This document shows positions 52,601 to 59,943 of a DNA stretch of 64,000 nucleotides, one piece after another. Both the position numbers and the translations under genes were made by a program. The number at the start of each line of letters is the position of its first letter. Position 1 is the stretch's first letter. The notes under the pieces are model-generated. The model was not told the DNA's origin, made no database searches, and saw only the letters and a program-made list of their open reading frames with translations. Source of the stretch: Thalassovita sp. (GTDB taxonomy: Bacteria > Pseudomonadota > Alphaproteobacteria > Rhodobacterales > Rhodobacteraceae); NCBI RefSeq assembly GCF_963691685.1, contig NZ_OY829290.1, positions 1 through 64,000 of the forward strand, in the 5' to 3' direction.

Positions 52601-55600
52601 GATCATATAGGTGCCACCCTCGCGCAGCATGTCGGCACTGGGTTGAGGCGTTTCGTCGGGGGTGAAAGGCACAGGCGCGTAGTCCAGCGCGTAGCGTTTG
52701 CCACGGCGCAGGGCGGCGATGGTGTTGGCCGGTGTCGCCAACACCTCCTCCAGCAGTGGGATCAGCAGGGGCGATTCGCCCATTGCCTTGCCCAGTGCCT
52801 TGCCGCGTGATTTCAGCCCTGATTTGCCCTGTGCCGCCTGCAGATCCAGCACGGCGCAGGTCACGCCTGGGAATTCGCGCGGGATCACCTGCACGGGCCC
52901 TAGAACAGTGGCCTTTTCAGGATAGCGCAGGCGTTCATCACGCTGTTGCATCGCATCTGAGGTCACCACCGTCATGTGCAGATCGCTTAACCCCTGTTCG
53001 CTCATCGCCTGGCTCAGGTACAACAGCGCGTAGAAGCCATATTCCATATTGCGATGGAAAAAAGAGGATCCGGGCCGACAGCGCTCATCCTCGGTCAGCA
53101 GCCAAAGGTGGACAATGCGGTCGGGCATTCTGTCTTGCGCGGACAGATCCTGCATCAGACGGTCATAACCGACCCGACCATGTTCCGGCGCCAAAAGGTA
53201 GCCGTTCGATACTTTGGCAAACCCATCACCGGGGCGCACGGTTGTGACCTCTTGCCCGGCCTGTCGCAGCTTGGCGGTCAGCGCGGCGCCATGGCCGTGG
53301 GCATCTTCAAAGATCAGCCAGTTCTGTGGCGGTAGTTCGCTCAGATCACCGGCTACATCCAGACTGCAATCGGCGTAGCGTGGGCTCCAACGTGGGGCAT
53401 AGGCCCAATCCGCCATATCCTCCTGCCGCATCAACCAGCGTTGTGCGGCATCGGGCTGCGTGCCGGCGTGATCGCTGGCGGGTTCAATGAAATAGTCCTG
53501 ATGCTGGAACGCATAGGTCGGCAAAACAACGCGATTGCGCCGCCCTTCGCCCCAGAACTGATCCCAGTCAAAATCCACACCCACGGCCCAGATCCGGCCC
53601 AGCATGGCTGCGAAATAGCTGTCATCGGCGATGTCATCTTCGGGATGGCGCAGGCTGGAGATCACCTGATTGGCGCTGACATCAGGATGCTGCGTCGCAA
53701 GCGAGCTGAGCGCCTTGCCTGGCCCGACCTCAAGAAAGACGCGGGCGCTGGGCGCGGCCAGGGTGCTGATGCAATCGGCAAAGAGAACCGTATTGCGCAG
53801 ATGGGCGACCCAGTATTCGGGATCCTGCGCCTCCTCCGCGGTGATCATCGCCCCGGTTCGGTTGGAGGCAAAGGGGATCTGCGGCGGCTGCAGCGGGATC
53901 GTCTGCAGGAAGCTGCGGAAGCGATCCAGGATCGGGTCCAACATGCGGCTGTGTGCAGCGATATCGATGGCAATGCGCTGGCACTCAATGTCACGCTCCG
54001 CGAGCTCCGCTTGCAGGCGCTCCAGCGCGGCGTCCGGCCCGGTGGCCACCGACAGGCCCGGCGCATTGACGCTGGCCAGATCCAGATCGCGGCCCAGCAG
54101 CGGGCGCAGCTGATCGGCCGGCAGGGCAACAGACAGCATGCCCCCCGCGGGCACCGTGTCAAACAGCTGCCCGCGCAGGTGCACCAGATCGATACAATCG
54201 GTGAAGGACAGGACCCCCGCCAGACTGGCGGCGGTGTTTTCCCCCATCGAATGGCCCACCAGCGCTGCCGGTTTCACCCCCCAGCTGATCCAGAGCTGGG
54301 CCAGCGCATATTCGGTGATCATGATCAGCGGCAGTTGCACAGAGGGCTGTTTCAGCGCCTCATCCGCCGCGGTCTCAGCACCCGGTTCCGGCAGCCAGAG
54401 CGCGCGCAGGTCATAATCAATCTTGCCCTCAAGATGGGCCAAACCCCGGTCCATCCAATCGGCGAAGACCGGTTCCACCTCATAGAGGTCGCGCGCCATG
54501 CCAGCATATTGCGCGCCGCCGCCGGGGAACATGAAGACCACCTCTGGCGCCTCAAGGGCGGTATGGGTGAAGACCCGGCGCGGATTGCCTTGTTCCAGCA
54601 GATCGGCGGCCTCAGCATGGGTCTCCGCCACAACAACCCGGCGCTGTTCAAAGGCGCGGCGGCCGTTCTTCAACGTCCAGGCAATATCTGCCAGCGGCTG
54701 ATCCGGGCGTTGGCGCAGATGCTCGGCCAGCCGGGTGGTGTTGCCCTCAAGCGCACCTTTGGTGCGGCCAGATAGCGTGAGGATCTGAAACGGGAAATCG
54801 CCCGGCTCTGAGGCCGCGCGTTCCGGCGCCTCTTCCAGAACCGCATGGGCGTTGGTGCCGCCCACCCCAAGGGAATTTACACCTGCCCGGCGCGGGCCAT
54901 CGCGGCGCTGCCAGTCCCGCAGGCTGTCATTGACGCGGAAAGGGGAGGTTTCAAAATCAATCGCCGGGTTCGGCGCCTCATAGCCCAATGTCGGCGGCAT
55001 CTGTTTGTGATGCAGCGCAAGGCTGGTCTTGATCAGGCTTGCCACACCGGCAGCGGTGTCCAGATGACCGATGTTCGTTTTCACCGACCCGATGCGGCAG
55101 AAACCCTGAGCATCTGTCGTTTCCTGAAAGGCCTGCGTCAACGCGGCCACTTCGATCGGGTCGCCCAGATAGGTGCCGGTGCCGTGGCATTCGACGTAGT
55201 CGATGCTGCCGGCCGTGACCTTGGACAGGGCGTGAGCATCGGCAATCGCTGCCGCCTGACCATCGACCGAAGGGGCCAGGTAGCCGGCTTTTGCAGATCC
55301 GTCATTGTTGACCGCGGTGCCCTTGATCACGCCCCAGATGTGATCGCCATCGGCCAGTGCATCCTCAAGCCGGCGCAGCACCACCACCCCGGCGCCTGAG
55401 CCGAAAACAGTACCCTGTGCACGGTGGTCAAAGGCGTGGCAGTGACCGTCGGGTGACAGGATTTCCCCCTCTTTGAACAGATAACCCCGGTCCTGCGGCA
55501 ATTCGATGGTGACCCCGCCAGCCAGCGCCATGTCACATTCGCCGTTCAGCAGCGACTGACAGGCGTAATGGGTGGCCACCAGCGAGGTGGAACAGGCGGT

Positions 55601-56170
55601 CTGCACATTGATCGAGGGGCCTTTGAGGTCCAGCACATGGCTGAGACGCGTGGTCATGAAATCCTTGTCATTGCCGGTATGGCGCAGCAAGAACATGCCG
55701 GTGTCATCAACCAGATCGCGGTTTGAGCAGATGTTGAAATAGAAATAGCTGCCCATGCCACAGCCACCAAAGACGCCAATTGGACCATCGAAACCCTCAG
55801 GCATATGGCCGGCATTTTCCAAAGCCTCCCACGAGGTTTCTAAAAACTGGCGATGCTGCGGATCCAGAATCGCCGCCTCTTTCGGGGAAAATCCGAAAAA
55901 CTCGGCGTCGAAGGCTTTGTAGCCGTCCAGCGGGGCTGCGGCGGCGACGTAGTCAGGGCGGTCGATCAGATGGGCCGCCTCACCGCTGGCAATCAGCTCA
56001 TCGCGGCTCAGGGAGCGGATGGATTCAATGCCGTTTTTCAGATTTTCCCAATAGGCCTCAATCGACAGCGCACCGGGCAGGCGCGCAGCCATGCCAACGA
56101 TGGCAATCTCCGCGGTCCTGTCCTCCTCCTCGGGGTTTGGGGAGGGCTGAGAGTGCATTGTTTCCGACAT
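49664..56170 (-). CDS. Type I polyketide synthase, KS-AT-KR-DH-ACP-TE
   Basis: A 2168-aa one-module PKS. KS (about 20-450) with C193, H329 and H369 (TACSTS, VECHGTGT, KTNIGHLDTA). AT (about 545-830) with GHSMG (S641). A linker/structural KR region (920-1170). KR (1180-1390) with TGGFGGIG and catalytic Y1351, N1355. DH (1425-1690): H1437 in DEHRTKAGDILLPG and D1609 in LHPGLLDI. ACP S1816. Type I TE (1870-2160) with GFSGGG (S1962) and H2124. KR precedes DH, opposite to most modular PKSs. DH spacing is H-x4-G-x4-P rather than H-x3-G-x4-P. Start is AT-rich with no clear Shine-Dalgarno. Confidence 0.95.
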   Translation of the reverse strand: MSETMHSQPSPNPEEEDRTAEIAIVGMAARLPGALSIEAYWENLKNGIESIRSLSRDELIASGEAAHLIDRPDYVAAAAPLDGYKAFDAEFFGFSPKEAAILDPQHRQFLETSWEALENAGHMPEGFDGPIGVFGGCGMGSYFYFNICSNRDLVDDTGMFLLRHTGNDKDFMTTRLSHVLDLKGPSINVQTACSTSLVATHYACQSLLNGECDMALAGGVTIELPQDRGYLFKEGEILSPDGHCHAFDHRAQGTVFGSGAGVVVLRRLEDALADGDHIWGVIKGTAVNNDGSAKAGYLAPSVDGQAAAIADAHALSKVTAGSIDYVECHGTGTYLGDPIEVAALTQAFQETTDAQGFCRIGSVKTNIGHLDTAAGVASLIKTSLALHHKQMPPTLGYEAPNPAIDFETSPFRVNDSLRDWQRRDGPRRAGVNSLGVGGTNAHAVLEEAPERAASEPGDFPFQILTLSGRTKGALEGNTTRLAEHLRQRPDQPLADIAWTLKNGRRAFEQRRVVVAETHAEAADLLEQGNPRRVFTHTALEAPEVVFMFPGGGAQYAGMARDLYEVEPVFADWMDRGLAHLEGKIDYDLRALWLPEPGAETAADEALKQPSVQLPLIMITEYALAQLWISWGVKPAALVGHSMGENTAASLAGVLSFTDCIDLVHLRGQLFDTVPAGGMLSVALPADQLRPLLGRDLDLASVNAPGLSVATGPDAALERLQAELAERDIECQRIAIDIAAHSRMLDPILDRFRSFLQTIPLQPPQIPFASNRTGAMITAEEAQDPEYWVAHLRNTVLFADCISTLAAPSARVFLEVGPGKALSSLATQHPDVSANQVISSLRHPEDDIADDSYFAAMLGRIWAVGVDFDWDQFWGEGRRNRVVLPTYAFQHQDYFIEPASDHAGTQPDAAQRWLMRQEDMADWAYAPRWSPRYADCSLDVAGDLSELPPQNWLIFEDAHGHGAALTAKLRQAGQEVTTVRPGDGFAKVSNGYLLAPEHGRVGYDRLMQDLSAQDRMPDRIVHLWLLTEDERCRPGSSFFHRNMEYGFYALLYLSQAMSEQGLSDLHMTVVTSDAMQQRDERLRYPEKATVLGPVQVIPREFPGVTCAVLDLQAAQGKSGLKSRGKALGKAMGESPLLIPLLEEVLATPANTIAALRRGKRYALDYAPVPFTPDETPQPSADMLREGGTYMITGGFGGIGLTLAGTLIECCHANVVLLSRHALPDRDRWADHLHSHPATDASSRRIRAVQQLEEKGGKVLVLAADVSNVEDMRIAQRMARDAFGDIHGVIHAAGVIKDAPILGKSLSDIEAVFTPKIHGTEVLDQLFPDGSLDWLAVFASSSTVTAPAGQVDYVAANAFLNAWAQSRSGGKTRVLSLNWGVWAEVGMAAEAMEARRQPTATLPGRPSGQALLGDMRDDANGNRQFQRSLSVKDWVMDEHRTKAGDILLPGTGYLELIDEALKAQGESGPYEVRDLLFLAPLAVQEDGTTDMRLSLPRSDLGYDVMVESATGGTTGSAATGYGPNAEAAISLRALTRPAPLDLDHLRRRCGQARRGDGPLVAPQEKHLSFGPRWKVLHSTAFGAGEGIADLALPADYAADLQSYRLHPGLLDIATGWAMELIAGYQGHHLWAPVSYHRVRVYAPLEAQITSWVRSAEQNSTQHATASFDITLTAADGTVLMEIEGFSVRKLTGGLSLSTAKPATAVEDRPLSAAEERLQHNISQGIRPAEGAMAFLRALSVPQTQLVISSLDLPALVAQAGQTQDTPSSAQSFQRPELDQDYAAPESEVEKRLAGFFQDLLGVDQVGIDDSFFDLGGHSLIAVRLFAQIKKAYGSDFPISLLFEAPTIRKIAAQIPDQGSPSDQQTDNVVPLVPERRFTHVVPMHQGEGGAGTPFFLVAGMFGNVLNLRHLAALLGTDRPFYGLQARGLFGEATPHHSIPEAARDYIAEMRKVQPNGPYMLGGFSGGGITAYEIAQQLKAAGEEVELLVMLDTPLPQRRPLSRRDRLAIQWLELKTKGPRYVLNWAKNRLQWEWEKRRKPEAAQHVPAEPEAQFHDAAIEAAFLEAVASYDLAPWDGPLQLYRPPLQGRWQVAPDRLVNSERAYVLYDNDWGQWARKLEVFEVPGDHDSMVLEPNVRVLVARLRDALTRIEARKRTPNRGNAPQPTKKAAE

Positions 56171-56286
56171 TAAAACAAACTCAATTAAACAGTTATCTTC
56201 TAAACAACATACGGGAAAAATGTGGACTCTTTGAGGCGCAGAGGTGGGATTCCCCCGCTCAATTGCGGATTTCCTAACCGAAAGAC

Positions 56287-56311
56287 GTAGATTCCCCGCG
56301 GATTCTACGGG
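56287..56311. repeat. Imperfect palindrome between flippase and PKS genes
   Basis: CGTAGA (left) and TCTACG (right) flank a CCGCGG centre just after the flippase stop codon. On the minus strand CCCCG and CGGGG can also pair, without a T-run. Between it and the PKS the 140-bp gap becomes AT-rich (56171-56230), the probable PKS promoter region, although no clear -35/-10 pair was found. Confidence 0.4.
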
Positions 56312-56314
56312 GAT

Positions 56315-57673
56315 TTAGCCGCTGATGGTCTGAATTGTTTCCCAATGCAGCACCAATAGCAGTGCTGAAACGCCCAGCCCCAATCCGGTATAGGCGATGT
56401 CATGCAACGGGTCCCAGGCACCCTGACGACGGGCCAGCCAGACCACCGCGGGATAGGTCAAAAGGGCCGCCAACCCGATGCCCAGAATGGCGCCGATCAG
56501 CCCCCAATAAGACAGGCCAAGCGCCAACATCAGCAGCAGCACCACAGCCCGCACCAGCGACAGGTAGAAGAAATCGCGGCTGTCCCCGCTGGCAAGCGCC
56601 GCCCGGTCATAGGTCAGCGTTACCAACATCGGGATCTGCATACAGGCCAGCAGCGTCACCACCGCCCCGGCGGCGGCGTAACGCGGATCATATAGCAGAT
56701 TGACCATCCAGGGCCCCAGCGCCGCAACGATCAGCAGCAGGCTGACCAATAGCCCGGTGGCTGCCATCCGCATCCGGCGCAGTGTCAGGAAGTTTTCCCG
56801 TGATGCAGCGGGCGGGCTATCGCGGTAGATCGGCACCAGCACCTTCTGGATGACCATCCCCCCCATCAACAACGGGAAGGAGGCGAGGAAATAGCCGATG
56901 TTGTAAACGCCAAAGGCCTCAAGGCTCAGGTATTTGCCGATCAGCAATTTATCCCCTTGGGCGACGAAGAAGCCGCAGATCGTCGAAAGAAAGACCCATT
57001 TGCCAAAATGGATCAGCTCATGCGCCGCCGCTTTTTCCCAGCGCAGGTGGTTTCGCGGGCCGGGCAAGAACCGGTTCAGCAGGATCAGATGGGTCAGCGC
57101 GGCCGCCAGACCGCTGATCACCAGCGCCCAGACAGATTGCAGCGCCCAGGCGGCGGTGATCGCAATGATCAGCCCGGTCACCTGCACGGCCAGCTCAATC
57201 AGTGTGACGCGCCCGGCCTGCATATGCCGGTTTGCGCTTTCCAGTTTTGTCGGGTTGAACCCGGCGATCAGCAGGCTCAGCGCGGCGACCGGCAACAGCT
57301 GCATCAACATCGGCTCGCCGTAGATCAGCGCCACCGGGTAGGCCAGGGCACAGGCGGCCAGCCAAAGGCAGATGCCGCGGATGATCTGGATCGTCCAGGC
57401 GGTGTTCAGGAACTCTTCCTCATCGCCACGGGGGCTGCGCATGATGGCCGGGCTGGTGCCGACATCGGAAAACATCGACAGGCCCACCATGACGACCGAA
57501 ATCAGCGCCATGATGCCAAAGGCCTCAGGGAAGAGGATGCGGGTCAGTACCAGATTGGACAGCAGCCGCAGGAACTGGAACCCGGCGTACCCCCCTGCAT
57601 TGATTGCAGAACTACGGAACGCGCGGGTCATCAAGCCAGACCCGAAGGCAAGGGTTCGCATGCGATCAATCAT
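56315..57673 (-). CDS. Lipopolysaccharide/oligosaccharide flippase (Wzx, MOP superfamily)
   Basis: A 452-aa multi-pass membrane protein (about 11-12 helices) of the polysaccharide flippase family: NAGGYAGFQFLRLLSNLVLTR near the N-terminus and a repeated helical-bundle pattern. It moves undecaprenyl-linked repeat units across the inner membrane. ATG 57673 overlaps the preceding GT2 stop (ATGA); MTRAFRSS (57631) is an alternative. Confidence 0.88.
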   Translation of the reverse strand: MIDRMRTLAFGSGLMTRAFRSSAINAGGYAGFQFLRLLSNLVLTRILFPEAFGIMALISVVMVGLSMFSDVGTSPAIMRSPRGDEEEFLNTAWTIQIIRGICLWLAACALAYPVALIYGEPMLMQLLPVAALSLLIAGFNPTKLESANRHMQAGRVTLIELAVQVTGLIIAITAAWALQSVWALVISGLAAALTHLILLNRFLPGPRNHLRWEKAAAHELIHFGKWVFLSTICGFFVAQGDKLLIGKYLSLEAFGVYNIGYFLASFPLLMGGMVIQKVLVPIYRDSPPAASRENFLTLRRMRMAATGLLVSLLLIVAALGPWMVNLLYDPRYAAAGAVVTLLACMQIPMLVTLTYDRAALASGDSRDFFYLSLVRAVVLLLMLALGLSYWGLIGAILGIGLAALLTYPAVVWLARRQGAWDPLHDIAYTGLGLGVSALLLVLHWETIQTISG

Positions 57674-58494
57674 CTGCCACGGCTCCAGCTGGTGGGGTTG
57701 CGGCCCAGTTTCCCGGCCAAGCGCACGGCAACATAAACGGCAAAGCTAAACGGTTGGTGAAGCGCGTTGCGCAGCACATCCCTTGCCCGGTAGGGCAGTT
57801 TGTCATCATTTTTCAGCAGCTCAGGAAACTGCGCTGCAATCTCAGCAACGCCCGCATCCTGACGGCGGCGGACCCGGATCAGATTGCCAAACCCGGTGAC
57901 CAGTGGCCAGTCATAGGGCGCGGCGACCTTGACCCGCTCGGCGGCGGTGAAGTTCAGCCGCACAAAGGTGTCATCGGCGATCACATCGGGAAAGGCCTGC
58001 CAACGCGCCCGCCCGGCCCGGTTCACCGCATAAAGCCCGCAGCCCGGCACGCCGTCGCGCAGGAATGGCACCGTGCGGTAAAACCGCGCGAAGGCCCGGG
58101 TCAGGGCGCTGGGGCTTTCCGGGATCACCACCGTGCCGCTGGCATAGCGCGGCGCCGCATCTGACAAGGCGCTTGCAAGCTCCGTCAGCATCTGCGGCGC
58201 GATGATCACATCGGCATCCAGATAGGCCCGCATATCGCCGCCGGCTGCGGCGTCACCTGCATTCAGGGCACCGATCTTCCCACCTTCGCTCAGCTCAATA
58301 ACCCGCAGGGGATAAGGCATCGCAGCGTGGTCTTCTGCCATCGCGCGGGCCACTGCAGCGGTGTCATCCGTGCAGCCGTTGGCGACTACAATCACCTCAG
58401 CCCCACCGGTAGGAACCGCGGTGGCGGCGATGGCCGCCAGGCAGGCCGGCAGCGTCTCAGCTTCGTTATGGGCAGGGATGATAACAGAGATCAT
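57670..58494 (-). CDS. Glycosyltransferase family 2
   Basis: A 274-aa GT2 (MISVIIPAHNEAETLPACL, VVANGCTDDTAAVAR, YLDADVIIAP for the DXD-like site). First gene of the leftward GT-flippase-PKS run. A 180-bp AT-rich divergent promoter region separates it from the next GT4 on the + strand. Confidence 0.88.
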   Translation of the reverse strand: MISVIIPAHNEAETLPACLAAIAATAVPTGGAEVIVVANGCTDDTAAVARAMAEDHAAMPYPLRVIELSEGGKIGALNAGDAAAGGDMRAYLDADVIIAPQMLTELASALSDAAPRYASGTVVIPESPSALTRAFARFYRTVPFLRDGVPGCGLYAVNRAGRARWQAFPDVIADDTFVRLNFTAAERVKVAAPYDWPLVTGFGNLIRVRRRQDAGVAEIAAQFPELLKNDDKLPYRARDVLRNALHQPFSFAVYVAVRLAGKLGRNPTSWSRGR

Positions 58495-58674
58495 CAGCGG
58501 TTTTGCGTCCTAAAAGGTAGGGTTTTATCCCTTTGGTTTATCCTGCAACGGCTTGTCATTGTTGGTAAACTAGCAAATCATTCCAACGTACTTATATATT
58601 GATTTTGTTCTAGCCGGGCAGCCGGTCTAAAAACAATGACCTGCCGGAGGAAAAATGGCCAAAGGACCAGATGC

Positions 58675-59907
58675 GTGACTGAACTTCCAAAGCTTGGCTA
58701 TTTACTGCCCGAGTTTCCGGGGCAGGCACATAGTTTGTACTGGCGTGAGATCCTCAAGCTGGAAGCGATGGGTATTGAGGCGGTGCTGTTTTCCGACCGG
58801 CCAACCGATACGGCAGCGCATGCCTGGGCCAAAGGGGCGCGGCAACGCACCGAGTATCTGGCGCAGGGCACCATGTCCTCGCTGATGTCCCTGCCCAAGT
58901 TGCCGTGGCGGCAGTTGAAACAGGGCAGCGGCAATGTCGAACGGATGCGCGCCGTGTCACATGCGGCGCCGGCTGCTAAACAGCTGGCCCAGTCCTGTAA
59001 AGCGCAGGGTGTGACCCATGTGCATGTGGCCTCCTGCGGGCCGGTGGCGATGATCGCTGCCTTGGCCAACCACCTCTATGAATTGGATTATTCGATCAGC
59101 CTGCACGGCCCTCTGTCCGAAGGCGGCATCGGTCAAAAGTTCAAATGGCAGTCAGCGAAATTCGCCGTCATTGGCTCGCAGCGGCTGCTGGATGAGATCA
59201 CCCCGGTTCTGGGTGAATCGCTGCCAGAACGTGTGCTGGTCCAGCCGCAGGGGGTGGATACCGACTACCTGCGTCGCGATGCGCCCTACCGGCCGCCGGA
59301 ACCCGGTAAAACCCTGCGTTTGGTGTCCCGGGCGCGGCTGCATGCCTCCAACGCGCATGAGGATCTGTTTCAGGCGGTGACGCTGTTGCAGGGGCGCGGC
59401 ATTGACGTGCATCTGGAAATCATCGGTGAGGATGATGAAGGTGGCACCGGCTATCGCACCGTGCTCGAGGAGCAGATCACCGAACTGGGCCTGATCGGCA
59501 CCGTACGGCTGATGGGGTCGGTGTCTGAGGACACGCTGCGCGACCGGCTGTGTGATGCCCATGTCCTTGTGATGGCAAACCACTCTGAGGCCCTCGGCGC
59601 CTCTGCCATGGAAGCGATGAGTTGTGAATGTCCGGTGGTGGGCATCGAAGGCGGCAGTGTGGATGAGTTGATCACCAACGGCCGGGACGGTGTTCTGGTT
59701 GAAAAGGGCAACCCGGTGGCGCTGGCCGCCGCGCTGGAATATCTGGCCACCGATCCGGTCCGGGCCGCCGCATTGGGGAAGGCAGGGCGCAAGCGGATCC
59801 TGCAGAGTTTCGATGCCGCCCGCGGGGCAGAGGCACTGGTGCGGGAGGTCGGGCTGACCCCACCGCCGATGGAGCCGATGCCAGACGAACCGCTGCTGGA
59901 TTTCTAA
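58675..59907 (+). CDS. Glycosyltransferase family 4
   Basis: A roughly 410-aa GT-B glycosyltransferase (LGYLLPEFPGQAHSLYWREI, SLHGPLSEGG, MANHSEALGASAMEAMSCECPV). GTG start at 58675 is preceded by AAAGGA; a 7-codon mini-ORF (ATG at 58655 after GGAGG) ends in a TGA overlapping this GTG. An in-frame ATG at 58636 is a weaker alternative. Adds a sugar to the EPS or product. Confidence 0.87.
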   Translation: MTELPKLGYLLPEFPGQAHSLYWREILKLEAMGIEAVLFSDRPTDTAAHAWAKGARQRTEYLAQGTMSSLMSLPKLPWRQLKQGSGNVERMRAVSHAAPAAKQLAQSCKAQGVTHVHVASCGPVAMIAALANHLYELDYSISLHGPLSEGGIGQKFKWQSAKFAVIGSQRLLDEITPVLGESLPERVLVQPQGVDTDYLRRDAPYRPPEPGKTLRLVSRARLHASNAHEDLFQAVTLLQGRGIDVHLEIIGEDDEGGTGYRTVLEEQITELGLIGTVRLMGSVSEDTLRDRLCDAHVLVMANHSEALGASAMEAMSCECPVVGIEGGSVDELITNGRDGVLVEKGNPVALAAALEYLATDPVRAAALGKAGRKRILQSFDAARGAEALVREVGLTPPPMEPMPDEPLLDF

Positions 59908-59943
59908 ACTCTCAGGCGGTGCGGTTGCGCAATCCTGTTGGCC

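Noticed and set aside
42364..58494. Tropodithietic acid, indigoidine or roseobacticide cluster
   Set aside because: None of the characteristic genes of those pathways is present here; the PKS-NRPS layout differs.
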